From assembly GCA_017483645.1 (NCBI GenBank), contig JAFUWD010000097.1, positions 1-32,385 of the forward strand: a stretch of DNA of 32,385 nucleotides, read 5' to 3'. The notes under the pieces are model-generated. The model was not told the DNA's origin, did not search any database, and saw only the letters and a list, made by a program, of their open reading frames with translations. The DNA is from Muribaculaceae bacterium (GTDB lineage: Bacteria > Bacteroidota > Bacteroidia > Bacteroidales > Muribaculaceae). Position numbers and translations under genes: made by a program. The stretch's first letter is position 1. Every line of letters begins with the position of its first letter. Below are positions 8,809-17,211 of the stretch, piece by piece.

Positions 8809-11800
8809 TTATTTATTGGTCTTGACAGGCGCGAGCACGATGAGACGCTGCGGAGCGGTTCCGCCGTAGGTCGAACCGTCGTTGAATGTGGCGAAATACC
8901 GATAGGCCCCCGCCGGAACGTTATTGCCTGTGTTGTCTTTCAAATCCCAAGTCAGGGGGAAGGATGTTGTGGTGTCGCTCCACACCAGCCGCCCGTTGTT
9001 ATCGGTGACTTTCACAGTTACCTCGGGTGCCGAGCGCAGTTCGGTCGTGAAATCGAAAGTTGTGGCCTGCCCCGATATGGTCATCATGTCGTTGGCGGTG
9101 AGCTGGGCATCAGCCGTTTTGGTCACAACAAACGAAATGGACCTCGATGCTTTGTTCCCGACTGCGTCGTAGACGCTGAACAGCAGTGTGTGCATGCCTT
9201 CGCTCAGCGCTGAGAGCGGCATGGCCACGTCGATGGTCTTGCCGTCGTCGGTGCACTCCATGTAGCTGTTAATATTCAGATAGGTGGTGCTGCCTTCATC
9301 GAGTATCAACGATAATCCGTTGCCCACCGAGTTGCTTTGTGTGTTAAATGCAAAGTCGTCGGTGGCATGGATGTAAAGCACACCGTCGGGTTGGACGATG
9401 GTGTTGCTTGCAAAGGTTTGCTCGTCATTGATAAACATGCTTTCGATGACCGGTGCCTGTTCATCGTTGATGGCTTGCTCGGGCATGAAGGTGCAAATGC
9501 GCACCTGCTCAGTCTGTCCGTTCACCATATTAGGTGTGTAGTCTTGATGTGCATAGACCCTCAGCATTCCTGTGCGGCCATTGGCAGTGGTGTTGCGCGG
9601 GACAATGAATTTGCCTGTGAACAAACCGTTCTCCACCCGTCCCTTGACCTCGGCCAGTCGTGCACGGTCGTAAAATACGGCACGAGGTAGGATGTCGGTT
9701 GACGAGTACTCATTGCGCACAGTGTCGTAGAAGGCTTTATAGTCATAGAGCGTGACGTAGGCGTCACCGGTGAATTCGGTGTTGACCGAGGTGCCGTCGT
9801 CAGTCATCACTTGTGCTTTGACTGTGACCTCCTGCAGGGGGTATACCGGTACGGTGTCGGTTCCCAGTTCGGTGCCGTTGATGCTGGTGATTTTGAAATA
9901 GGGCTTGGGGTAATTGACCTGGATGGCAGGGTCTCCCAGCAAGTAGAAGGACATCTTGTTGGAATTGGATCCGGAATAGTACTGTTTACAATTTTTGTAG
10001 GCTTCGCCCAGTGTGGGCATGGAGCCTTTTTCTTGGAAACTGAACATGGCGTTGATAAATGCTCGGTTCAGCACATCGTTGTCCGAAGCATAGGCTTGTC
10101 GCGACGATGTGAGCATGGCAATGCCCCCGCCATCGGGCTTGTGAAACATCACCTCGGCCACTCCACGGTTGGGACCGTCGTACCGAGCCACGTCACAGCA
10201 GGCAGTGGTCCAAATGGGCATGTGCTCGTAAGAGGTCTTTTTCACATCCTCCATTGTCCACATGTGGGCCACCTTGGTGAATCCTGCATGGCCTGCATGG
10301 CCAATGTATGAGGCAAAATATTGTCCTTGTTTCGACATCTTTTCCCAGTAACGGCGGCCTTCCTTGGCGGTGCGTTCGTCGGCTTTGATTTCCGTCTCGT
10401 CAGCTGCGCGTGGGAAAAGTGAGCAGTAAACCTTGTTGACGTTCATCTGAGTGTTCAAGTCGTTTTCAAGCGTATAGGCCACACGCTCGGCTTGGAACAT
10501 GTGCAGTTCTTGGTCAAATTGGTCACAGATGATCATCATGTTGTTGCGCCAAGTGCCGTAATCAGGGTTGCCAATATATTTCACGAGTTTGTCGACATCA
10601 GACTTGGCTTCTTCTAAGTCACGACTGGTGATGCGTCCCACGCCAATGCAGAGTTTGTTTGAGGTCACGTTTGATCCTGCATTATCAATCAACTGTCCGA
10701 AAAAATCATCCGCGGTAAACGAAGAGTCTTCTTCCTCACTATTGTCGGTCTCGAAATTGACGAGCATGTCATCGACTTTGCCGCCAAGCATGCCACGGTT
10801 ATCGAATGTGCCAGGGCCAAACATGAGAAGGTTTTTGAACTTGTCGGGGTCACGGTCGTAGAGCATCTTGCAGAACAGACGCACAGCCATTGCGTCCATG
10901 CCGCCCGATGAAAACTCGTTGAATACTTGTTCCTGTTCCACAACGGCCACGGTAATGCCATCGACTTGTTCATGCAGCTGGGCCAAACGATGTGCTTGCT
11001 CCACAAAAGACTTGTTGGTGACGATGAGCAGTTCCGGCACTTCCATGCCATGAAGGTTCTGGTTGTCGACATCTTTGTAGCCCGAAATTTTCTTGAGGGT
11101 GAGGGCCGGGTCAAAAGCCACATATTGCGCATAACGAGAGTTGACACCAGGAACAAAAGTACGGCTACCGTCTTCATCAGGGTCACTCAATTGCATCTTT
11201 TTAGGAGTTGTTGGGTTAGTTACATCCCACACCATCACCGTGGGTGCCACTTGAGGCAACTTCACCACATCGGTGTCGGAGGGATGGGCAAACCCCATGC
11301 GCACCTGATTGCCTTCCTCGGCAATGATGGTGTTGTGGTGCTTGTAGGTAATGATAAAATAGTCGAGATAAGCTTTGTTTACCACTCCGTTAGGTGACCA
11401 AAATCCAATTTCAAGCTGCCCTCTCTCAGTGGGAGTGATGAGGTTGATGGATTTACAGGGACTGATACATCTATAGTACTGAAAATCGTTTCTGGGCGGA
11501 GCGACTTTTGAAGAAGCCAGAGAATAAGTCATATCCTGCCGGTTATCTCCACTGTGCACGAAGGTTTCCAAGTAGGCGGTGGCAGTGACTTTAGCTGCGC
11601 CCGATGTAAGTACGGTAATGGTTGGATCGCTCAGATTGCGCAAAAAATAGTCCACCATGAGATAACCCTTAGGAATGGTTTCACCCAGCAATTGCTTTCC
11701 CATCAGTGCCACGCTGCACAGTTCCTGCTCGTGCCAGTAGTAGTCGAGACTGCTGGTGTGCGGATATAAGGTGAAGGGAATGCTTGCCGGGGTAACTGTT

Positions 11801-12282
11801 TCGATCGTGGTGGGCGCATCGGTTCTCTCGGTCAAGAAATAGTAGCCTTGCCTGTCGTAGGCGTTCATTCGCCGTGTGTAGTTGGGGTTGTTTAACGGGT
11901 CGCTGAGTGTGAAATTCACGGCGCCTTGCGCGTAGAAAACGATTTTATCGTTCTCATATGCAATAGGCACAGCACTCAGGTCATCGGGGTGACCACTCAG
12001 AATTTCGTCCATCATGTCACCTCCGCGTCCGAAAAGGCGTACATTCTCGGGTGCGGAAAATCCCATTTGAGCCAGTTCGTCGTAAGTGATTTCGTATATA
12101 CCGGTTTCAGGAATGGATATTTTCACCCATTTGCCGGTTGCCAGTTGTGACTGGGTTGTGAAATGAGAAGCGTTGAAAGCCCAAGCGTTCATGGCAAGCA
12201 GGGTGCCAAGTGCGAGCGAGAGCAGGCGGTGGATAGCTGAGTTTTGCATATTCGGTGAGTGTTTTAGTTGCGTTTTGTTCAA
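8809..12282 (-). CDS. C25-family (gingipain/PorU-like) cysteine peptidase, tandem copy 3
   Basis: The product is 1157 residues and is the first translated of the three tandem copies, 50 bases after the FAH-fold gene. The ATG at 12282 gives a rather long basic region before the hydrophobic signal core; an ATG at 12249 (residue 12) would give a more usual 24-residue signal peptide, so the start is uncertain. The C25 domain spans about 415-795. The predicted catalytic pair is His662 and Cys696 (TTACCDVARYD). The His loop reads GHAGHAG, placing a second His three residues on, unlike the other copies. Other family blocks are FNEFSSGG, MLYDRD, MFHKPDGGG and LLGDPAI. The terminal beta domain ends in STYGGTAPQRLIVL. 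It is probably a cell-surface T9SS-associated protease or sortase variant. Confidence 0.85.
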   Translation of the reverse strand: MNKTQLKHSPNMQNSAIHRLLSLALGTLLAMNAWAFNASHFTTQSQLATGKWVKISIPETGIYEITYDELAQMGFSAPENVRLFGRGGDMMDEILSGHPDDLSAVPIAYENDKIVFYAQGAVNFTLSDPLNNPNYTRRMNAYDRQGYYFLTERTDAPTTIETVTPASIPFTLYPHTSSLDYYWHEQELCSVALMGKQLLGETIPKGYLMVDYFLRNLSDPTITVLTSGAAKVTATAYLETFVHSGDNRQDMTYSLASSKVAPPRNDFQYYRCISPCKSINLITPTERGQLEIGFWSPNGVVNKAYLDYFIITYKHHNTIIAEEGNQVRMGFAHPSDTDVVKLPQVAPTVMVWDVTNPTTPKKMQLSDPDEDGSRTFVPGVNSRYAQYVAFDPALTLKKISGYKDVDNQNLHGMEVPELLIVTNKSFVEQAHRLAQLHEQVDGITVAVVEQEQVFNEFSSGGMDAMAVRLFCKMLYDRDPDKFKNLLMFGPGTFDNRGMLGGKVDDMLVNFETDNSEEEDSSFTADDFFGQLIDNAGSNVTSNKLCIGVGRITSRDLEEAKSDVDKLVKYIGNPDYGTWRNNMMIICDQFDQELHMFQAERVAYTLENDLNTQMNVNKVYCSLFPRAADETEIKADERTAKEGRRYWEKMSKQGQYFASYIGHAGHAGFTKVAHMWTMEDVKKTSYEHMPIWTTACCDVARYDGPNRGVAEVMFHKPDGGGIAMLTSSRQAYASDNDVLNRAFINAMFSFQEKGSMPTLGEAYKNCKQYYSGSNSNKMSFYLLGDPAIQVNYPKPYFKITSINGTELGTDTVPVYPLQEVTVKAQVMTDDGTSVNTEFTGDAYVTLYDYKAFYDTVRNEYSSTDILPRAVFYDRARLAEVKGRVENGLFTGKFIVPRNTTANGRTGMLRVYAHQDYTPNMVNGQTEQVRICTFMPEQAINDEQAPVIESMFINDEQTFASNTIVQPDGVLYIHATDDFAFNTQSNSVGNGLSLILDEGSTTYLNINSYMECTDDGKTIDVAMPLSALSEGMHTLLFSVYDAVGNKASRSISFVVTKTADAQLTANDMMTISGQATTFDFTTELRSAPEVTVKVTDNNGRLVWSDTTTSFPLTWDLKDNTGNNVPAGAYRYFATFNDGSTYGGTAPQRLIVLAPVKTNK

Positions 12283-12332
12283 TAGTGTTTATCCGTTTTG
12301 GCTCAGGTGGTGCTCGATGGTAGATGGTCAAG

Positions 12333-12914
12333 TCACCTGATTCGGATGTCGAGCACCGTTTTGTCGTCGATGGCGGCATGCAGGCGTTGCCCGATGGTCA
12401 ATGGCAATCCATAGGGATGCATTGCCAGAACGATGATGTCGCCCGTTTTCAGCGTGCAGTACCGGCTCACGCTTTCCACCACGGTAGCAGCATTGAATGC
12501 CAAGTGCTGTGTGGAGGCTTGGCATACTGCCTTGCCGTCGCACATCATGGTGAGTTGTGCATCATTCAGATGCTCCAGCTGCCGGTCATCAACAATCCAG
12601 TCACCAAGCATCAGGCTGCCGTCGATGGCGTCAACCAATGACTGGCGCAACCGCTCCTCGTCGTTCTCGGCAGTGGCCACAATGGCTGCTGTGAACTCGT
12701 TACAATAGCGGTGTACAAATTTGCTTGCCACAAATTTGCCAAGACGGCTGATGCGCATGGCCACTGCCAAGCGCCCCACCAGCCGTGGGGTCACATCGGG
12801 GATGAAAAAGGGCTTGTCGGTTCGCATAATGGCCGAATCGGCCATCAAGTGTGCCGCCACGCTTGGCGGGCAGTAATTTTCATCCCAATTATGTTCTACC
12901 GCAATAACCTTCAT
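12333..12914 (-). CDS. FAH-fold protein, probable pseudoenzyme
   Basis: This 193-residue protein fits the short fumarylacetoacetate-hydrolase (FAH) type known in Bacteroidetes: the blocks RISRLGK (54-60), HRY (68-70), DGSLMLGD (98-105) and the C-terminal LKTGDII...PLTIGQRL follow the FAH pattern. Active FAH enzymes bind a divalent metal through an ExE pair just before the R-RLGK block and an Asp about 25 residues later. Here, by eye, those positions are Arg48, Ala50 and Val79, the usual Arg-Asp after TA is Glu83-Asn84, and the usual Lys before the DGS block is Asp95. The metal site therefore looks lost and catalysis is doubtful. The gene starts 10 bases after rex and is followed by the C25 array. 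The comparison is with remembered family motifs, not an alignment. Confidence 0.7.
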   Translation of the reverse strand: MKVIAVEHNWDENYCPPSVAAHLMADSAIMRTDKPFFIPDVTPRLVGRLAVAMRISRLGKFVASKFVHRYCNEFTAAIVATAENDEERLRQSLVDAIDGSLMLGDWIVDDRQLEHLNDAQLTMMCDGKAVCQASTQHLAFNAATVVESVSRYCTLKTGDIIVLAMHPYGLPLTIGQRLHAAIDDKTVLDIRIR

Positions 12915-12924
12915 TCCAATCGGC

Positions 12925-13587
12925 TCACAGGTTGTTGAGCATCCTGTTGTAGATGATGGCCAGATGGGCGTAGATTGAAGTGTTGGCTATCACAATGTTG
13001 GCCGGCGCCTTGATGCGGAATGGGGTGAAATTCCAAATCGCTTTGATGCCAGCCTTGATGGCCATGTCGGCAGCTTCCTGTGAGTGCTCCACAGGCACGG
13101 TGAGGATAGCAATCGACACGTTATATTCTTTTTGCCGTTGATCGAGCTCGCCGATGTCGTATATGGGCACCCCGCAGATACTGCTGCCTATCAGGGTGTT
13201 GCTTACATCGAATCCCGCCACGATGTTTAGTCCGTACTGTGCCAGACCCACATCCTGCATCAGCGCTCCTCCCAGTGAGCCAGCGCCAATCACCACGGCA
13301 TTATGCTTTCTCTTGAATCCTAAAAAGTCCACCAGTTCTTTCACCAGTGTTTTTACTTCGTAGCCAATGCGTGTTTTGCCCTTGATATTGAGAAATGACA
13401 GGTCTTTGGCTATTTGGGAAGCGTCGACGTTGAGTTCTTTTGAGATTTGAGTCGACGACACATAATCCACCTGCTGGTTGTCCAGCATTTTCACATAAGC
13501 CAAGTACCACGGCAGTCGCCGCAGCGTAGGCTCGGGAAGGATGGGGCGGAGAGTTGTGTTTTTATTGTCGTTCATGCCTGATTTCAT
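12925..13587 (-). CDS. rex: Redox-sensing transcriptional repressor Rex
   Basis: The protein (220 residues from this start) is Rex, a dimeric repressor that leaves its operators when the NADH/NAD+ ratio rises and so controls fermentative and respiratory genes. The N-terminal winged helix is seen in QISKELNVDASQIAKDLSFL, and the Rossmann fold carries GAGSLGG (about 101-107) for dinucleotide binding, followed by GFDV and PVEHSQEAADMAIKAGI. The C-terminus ends in a domain-swap helix. An in-frame TTG further upstream (13605) lies before the likely transcription start, so it was rejected; ATG at 13575 is a fair alternative to 13587. It sits 70 bases after porU and 10 before the FAH-fold gene. I found no convincing Rex operator in the window. 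Confidence 0.95.
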   Translation of the reverse strand: MKSGMNDNKNTTLRPILPEPTLRRLPWYLAYVKMLDNQQVDYVSSTQISKELNVDASQIAKDLSFLNIKGKTRIGYEVKTLVKELVDFLGFKRKHNAVVIGAGSLGGALMQDVGLAQYGLNIVAGFDVSNTLIGSSICGVPIYDIGELDQRQKEYNVSIAILTVPVEHSQEAADMAIKAGIKAIWNFTPFRIKAPANIVIANTSIYAHLAIIYNRMLNNL

Positions 13588-13602
13588 GTCTTTACCAAAG
13601 TG

Positions 13603-13610
13603 CAAATATA
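13603..13610 (-). promoter_or_regulatory. Possible internal promoter for rex
   Basis: The minus strand reads TATATTTG, a full TAnnTTTG match, placing a transcription start near 13598, 11 bases before the chosen ATG. No clear -33 box is present. If real, rex, the FAH-fold gene and the C25 array can be transcribed separately from porU. Confidence 0.45.
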
Positions 13611-13657
13611 ATCATTTTTTGTTTTAAAAATGGTTAAAACGCGTAAGATATTGTAAA

Positions 13658-16600
13658 TCACTCGGAGGTGACAGCCAGTTTTTTGCTCTTGGTGGCCTCA
13701 TGGACTCCGTCGGTGGAAATGATGGCACGGTAGATGTAAATGCCGCGCTGAACCCGCCTGCCACCGTTGTCCTGGAGCGTCCAGGTAACGGGCACGGTGG
13801 TGTAGGAATCGCTCCGTCCAGTCTGGACTGTGTTCCAAATTCGGCGCCCCATCAGGTCAAACACTTCGATGGTCACGGTGACCATGGCGTCGGGACGGTT
13901 GTGCTTTACATAGAATTTTGTTTCCACCGATGCCGGGTTGCCCAATGCATATACATCGGCAATTTCGGGTTTAAGTCCATTTACTACATTGAACGTGATG
14001 GTGCGTTGGCTGGAATTGTTATAGACGTCCCACACCTTGAGCCGTAGTGTGTGCGGCCCTTCAGACAAATTGGTGAGCGGGTAATTGATATTACCGCGTG
14101 AGCCCTGCGTGGCCATCAGCGGGGTATAGTAGGTGGTGATGTTGTTGAAACTGGTTTTTTCGTCAAGGGTAAGGGAAATGGCGTGTCCGATGCCGCTTGT
14201 GGCCAAATTGATGCCGTTGGCATCACTCACGGTGGCCAGCAGTTGCGGGCTCTCGTTCACCTCATCCCCGTCGTTGAAAGCTGCGGTGTTCAGTGCCATG
14301 GTTTCAATGACGGGCCCCACGGTGTCGGGTTTCACCGTATGGTCGTAACCCAAGATACAGAAGTCCTCCGATGAACCGATGGCTTCGATGGAATCGCGGG
14401 TGGAGTAGGCGTATAGATTGATGCGTGCCGACAAGTCGGTGTCGTAGTTGGGTACGAGCATTTCGCTGGGCAGCGTGATTTTGACGTTGAATTTTCCATT
14501 GGTCACCGAGTCGACCGAGACGGCAAGTTTGTTCTCGCGGTCGTAGAACAGGAATGGTTTGCCATTGCCGTTGCCATGAGTGAGCGTGGAGTCGGCGCGG
14601 TCGAACAAGGTGGAAGTGATTGTGCCGTTAAAGCCTGTGGCCACTTGGCCGTTGGGGGCAACTATGGAGCCTGAGAAAGTCACCGTTTGGCGGGCTTGCA
14701 GCACAAGCAGGGTGTCGGAGTCGACCGATGTGCCGTTGATGCTCTCAATCACTGCGCGATGGCTGGGCATGGCAATGCGCATGGCCGGGTCGCCCAGCAG
14801 GAAGTAGCGTAGTGAGTTGCCGTTGCCCAGGCCGCGGTTCTTGCCCAGTCGCAAGATGTCGCCTACACGGCGGGGCAGATTGTTCTCGTCACGGCTGAAA
14901 ATGTATCGTCCCACGGCGGCGTTCAAGAAGCCGTTGCTGCCCGAGTAAACCAGTCGTGGCGGGGAAATGACGGCGATGGCGCCTCCGTTGGCGTTGAGAA
15001 ACACTTGCTCGCCGCACGACGGGTTGGTGCCGTCGAATCGCGTGAACTCGCAGGTGGCGGCATAGAGCACAGGAAGGTGGTGATAAAATAAATTCTGAGC
15101 CACATCGCCCCTGCGGAGCAAGTTGTTGGCTGTCATGGCGTTCGGGCTGGCGTGGCCCGTATAGTTCCACCATACCACACCCTCGCGCAGCGTGTTGTAC
15201 AATTTGTCGCGGGCCTCGGGATATTCTCGGTTACCGCCATTGCTCACGTCGTCAAAAGCGTCGATGAACACATGATTGAACTGGTAGTCACTGCCACCAT
15301 TGGCTTTAGCTATCTGTATCAAGTTCTCGGCTTGTTCCATGTGGGCGGCTTGGTCCTCGTCGTCGGCAACATTGAGCACCGATGCTTTCCACGAGCCAAA
15401 ATCGGGCTGTGAGGTGTATTTGATGAGTTTGTCGACGGCTGTGCGTGCCTCGTCAAGGCTGCGCACAGGGAAACGCCCCACGGCAATGTCGTGGTTGGCA
15501 TCGGCCAGTACGGCTCCCGAGCCGTCGGCCAGCGCGCTGCAGTAGTCATCGCTGGTGTATGAGCTGTTTTCGTAATTGCTTGCGGGCGTTTGCCATGTGA
15601 GCAGCTTGGGATAGCTCAGGGACTGCTTGCTGTCGCCAATGGAGCGGTTGTTATAGTTGCCGCATCCCAGCAGCAACATGTAGCCCAGTCGGTGGGAGGT
15701 GCTGTCGGTTCCACGGTCCCACATCATTTTGGCCAAATGCCGATAGGCAATGAAATCGGGTGTGCCCGATGAGAACTCGTTAAATACTGCTTCTTGGTCC
15801 ACAACGAGCACCCGCATCTTGTCCACCTTGCGGTGCATGGCGGCCACGCGCTCGGCCTGGGTCAGGTACTGAGTGGGGCTGATGATAATCAAGTCGGGGA
15901 TGGGCTGACCATGCAGGTCTTGTGTTTTTACCTTGTCACTGGCCAGCGTGGGGCGGTCAAAGGCATTGTCGCTCTCATCCCACACCACCAGTTCGCGCCG
16001 GCCGTTGGCAATGGGCGAAAAAAGCAAGTCGGTGCCATTTAGGCTGGTGGTTACCTGCTTGATGGCCCAGGGTTGTGTCACATCCCACACCTTGGTTGAT
16101 TGTCCTCCACCGGTGACAAGATAGGTTTGGGAGGTGGAGGCTTGGGCGAGTCCCACGCACAGCTGCGAGTTGTTGCTCATGTCGAGGGCGCGCTGGTAGT
16201 TCACCGTGATATAGTCGAGCCTGGCCAATGTGGCGTTGTTGTTCGAGAAATTGACGGTATAGGTGATTTCAGGAGTGGCACCGTTCTCCATTGCGATGCT
16301 CTTGGTGAAAGATTTGAACAAGTACAGGCAATGTGCGTCGGTTGTCGAGCCGATGGAGTCGCGTCGGTTGTTGGGGTTCAGGCTGTTGCCGTTGCACTGG
16401 AATGTGAGGTAATTGACACCCGATGTGGATCGTGCGGCAAAGTTGGTGACAACGTTCACCGATGTGCCGCCCTGCAGGCCGGGCAGGTCGAATTTGAATG
16501 ATTGCGACTTGGTGTAGCGGAAATCCTCACCCAGAAACACACGGCCAGTCTCGCCTGGATTGGTGTATTCCTCTTCGTGGAAGGCGCGCTCGGTGAATGT

Positions 16601-17098
16601 GCGAATCGGGCTGTCTGACTCGGCCACTGTTCCGGCTGCAGGAACTTCGATGTCCTCGCCCTGGTCGCTTACGAAATAATAGGCCAGCGTGGAGTAGGGG
16701 TGCTGCACCTGAATATGTGGCACAAGGGTGGACCCTGTCTGCCATGTGATGGGACCTTGCGCATAGAACAAGATGCGGTCATCACGCCTCACCACCGGCA
16801 CCGGCGGCAGGTCGTCGGGGGCGTCGTCACTGAGCACTTCCGACAATGGCGCGCCACCGAAGCCGTACACATGCACTTTGCTGAGGTCGGGAAAACCCCA
16901 GTTCCGTGCGTCGGCGGCAGTGATTTGGAAAATGCCGCTATGGTCAACGGCAATTTTTACCCATCTGCCCTCGGCCAGTTTTGAATGTGAGGCATAGCGC
17001 CCGGCGTCGTAGGCCAAAGCCGTCGAGTATCCTGTCAAGAATAACAAGAATGCAGTGGCACAGTGCTTTATGAATAATTTTGTGCGATATTTCATCAT
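13658..17098 (-). CDS. porU: Type IX secretion system sortase PorU
   Basis: This 1146-residue exported protein has the size and layout of PorU, the outer-membrane C25 peptidase that removes the C-terminal sorting signal from T9SS cargo and attaches the cargo to surface lipopolysaccharide. Signal peptide 1-29; N-terminal beta domain with RWVKIAVDHSGIFQIT; C25 domain about 400-775. The catalytic pair is His649 (YTGHAS) and Cys683 (AATCEFTRFD), 34 apart, in near-identical places to the PorU of Porphyromonas gingivalis as I recall it. After Ig-like modules the C-terminus carries GNPA (1053-1056), IEVFDLMGRRIW and GIYIYRAII, a CTD of the FlgD/T9SS type. It lies in front of rex; porV, the usual partner, is not in the window. 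Of the four C25 genes here, this one best deserves the name PorU. Confidence 0.88.
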   Translation of the reverse strand: MMKYRTKLFIKHCATAFLLFLTGYSTALAYDAGRYASHSKLAEGRWVKIAVDHSGIFQITAADARNWGFPDLSKVHVYGFGGAPLSEVLSDDAPDDLPPVPVVRRDDRILFYAQGPITWQTGSTLVPHIQVQHPYSTLAYYFVSDQGEDIEVPAAGTVAESDSPIRTFTERAFHEEEYTNPGETGRVFLGEDFRYTKSQSFKFDLPGLQGGTSVNVVTNFAARSTSGVNYLTFQCNGNSLNPNNRRDSIGSTTDAHCLYLFKSFTKSIAMENGATPEITYTVNFSNNNATLARLDYITVNYQRALDMSNNSQLCVGLAQASTSQTYLVTGGGQSTKVWDVTQPWAIKQVTTSLNGTDLLFSPIANGRRELVVWDESDNAFDRPTLASDKVKTQDLHGQPIPDLIIISPTQYLTQAERVAAMHRKVDKMRVLVVDQEAVFNEFSSGTPDFIAYRHLAKMMWDRGTDSTSHRLGYMLLLGCGNYNNRSIGDSKQSLSYPKLLTWQTPASNYENSSYTSDDYCSALADGSGAVLADANHDIAVGRFPVRSLDEARTAVDKLIKYTSQPDFGSWKASVLNVADDEDQAAHMEQAENLIQIAKANGGSDYQFNHVFIDAFDDVSNGGNREYPEARDKLYNTLREGVVWWNYTGHASPNAMTANNLLRRGDVAQNLFYHHLPVLYAATCEFTRFDGTNPSCGEQVFLNANGGAIAVISPPRLVYSGSNGFLNAAVGRYIFSRDENNLPRRVGDILRLGKNRGLGNGNSLRYFLLGDPAMRIAMPSHRAVIESINGTSVDSDTLLVLQARQTVTFSGSIVAPNGQVATGFNGTITSTLFDRADSTLTHGNGNGKPFLFYDRENKLAVSVDSVTNGKFNVKITLPSEMLVPNYDTDLSARINLYAYSTRDSIEAIGSSEDFCILGYDHTVKPDTVGPVIETMALNTAAFNDGDEVNESPQLLATVSDANGINLATSGIGHAISLTLDEKTSFNNITTYYTPLMATQGSRGNINYPLTNLSEGPHTLRLKVWDVYNNSSQRTITFNVVNGLKPEIADVYALGNPASVETKFYVKHNRPDAMVTVTIEVFDLMGRRIWNTVQTGRSDSYTTVPVTWTLQDNGGRRVQRGIYIYRAIISTDGVHEATKSKKLAVTSE

Positions 17099-17211
17099 AG
17101 AGTTATGTAGTCTTTACCTTAATAAATAACGCACATCACAGTCTTTTATTGTGTAACGGCTTTCATGCGCGCCCTTGAATATGGTTTGATGGGTGCAAAA
17201 ACGAATGGTTT

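Noticed and set aside
13611-13657. Rex operator in front of rex
   Set aside because: GGTTAAAAC and nearby AT-rich runs do not form the two-fold symmetric TTGTGA-type or TTGTTAA-type site expected.
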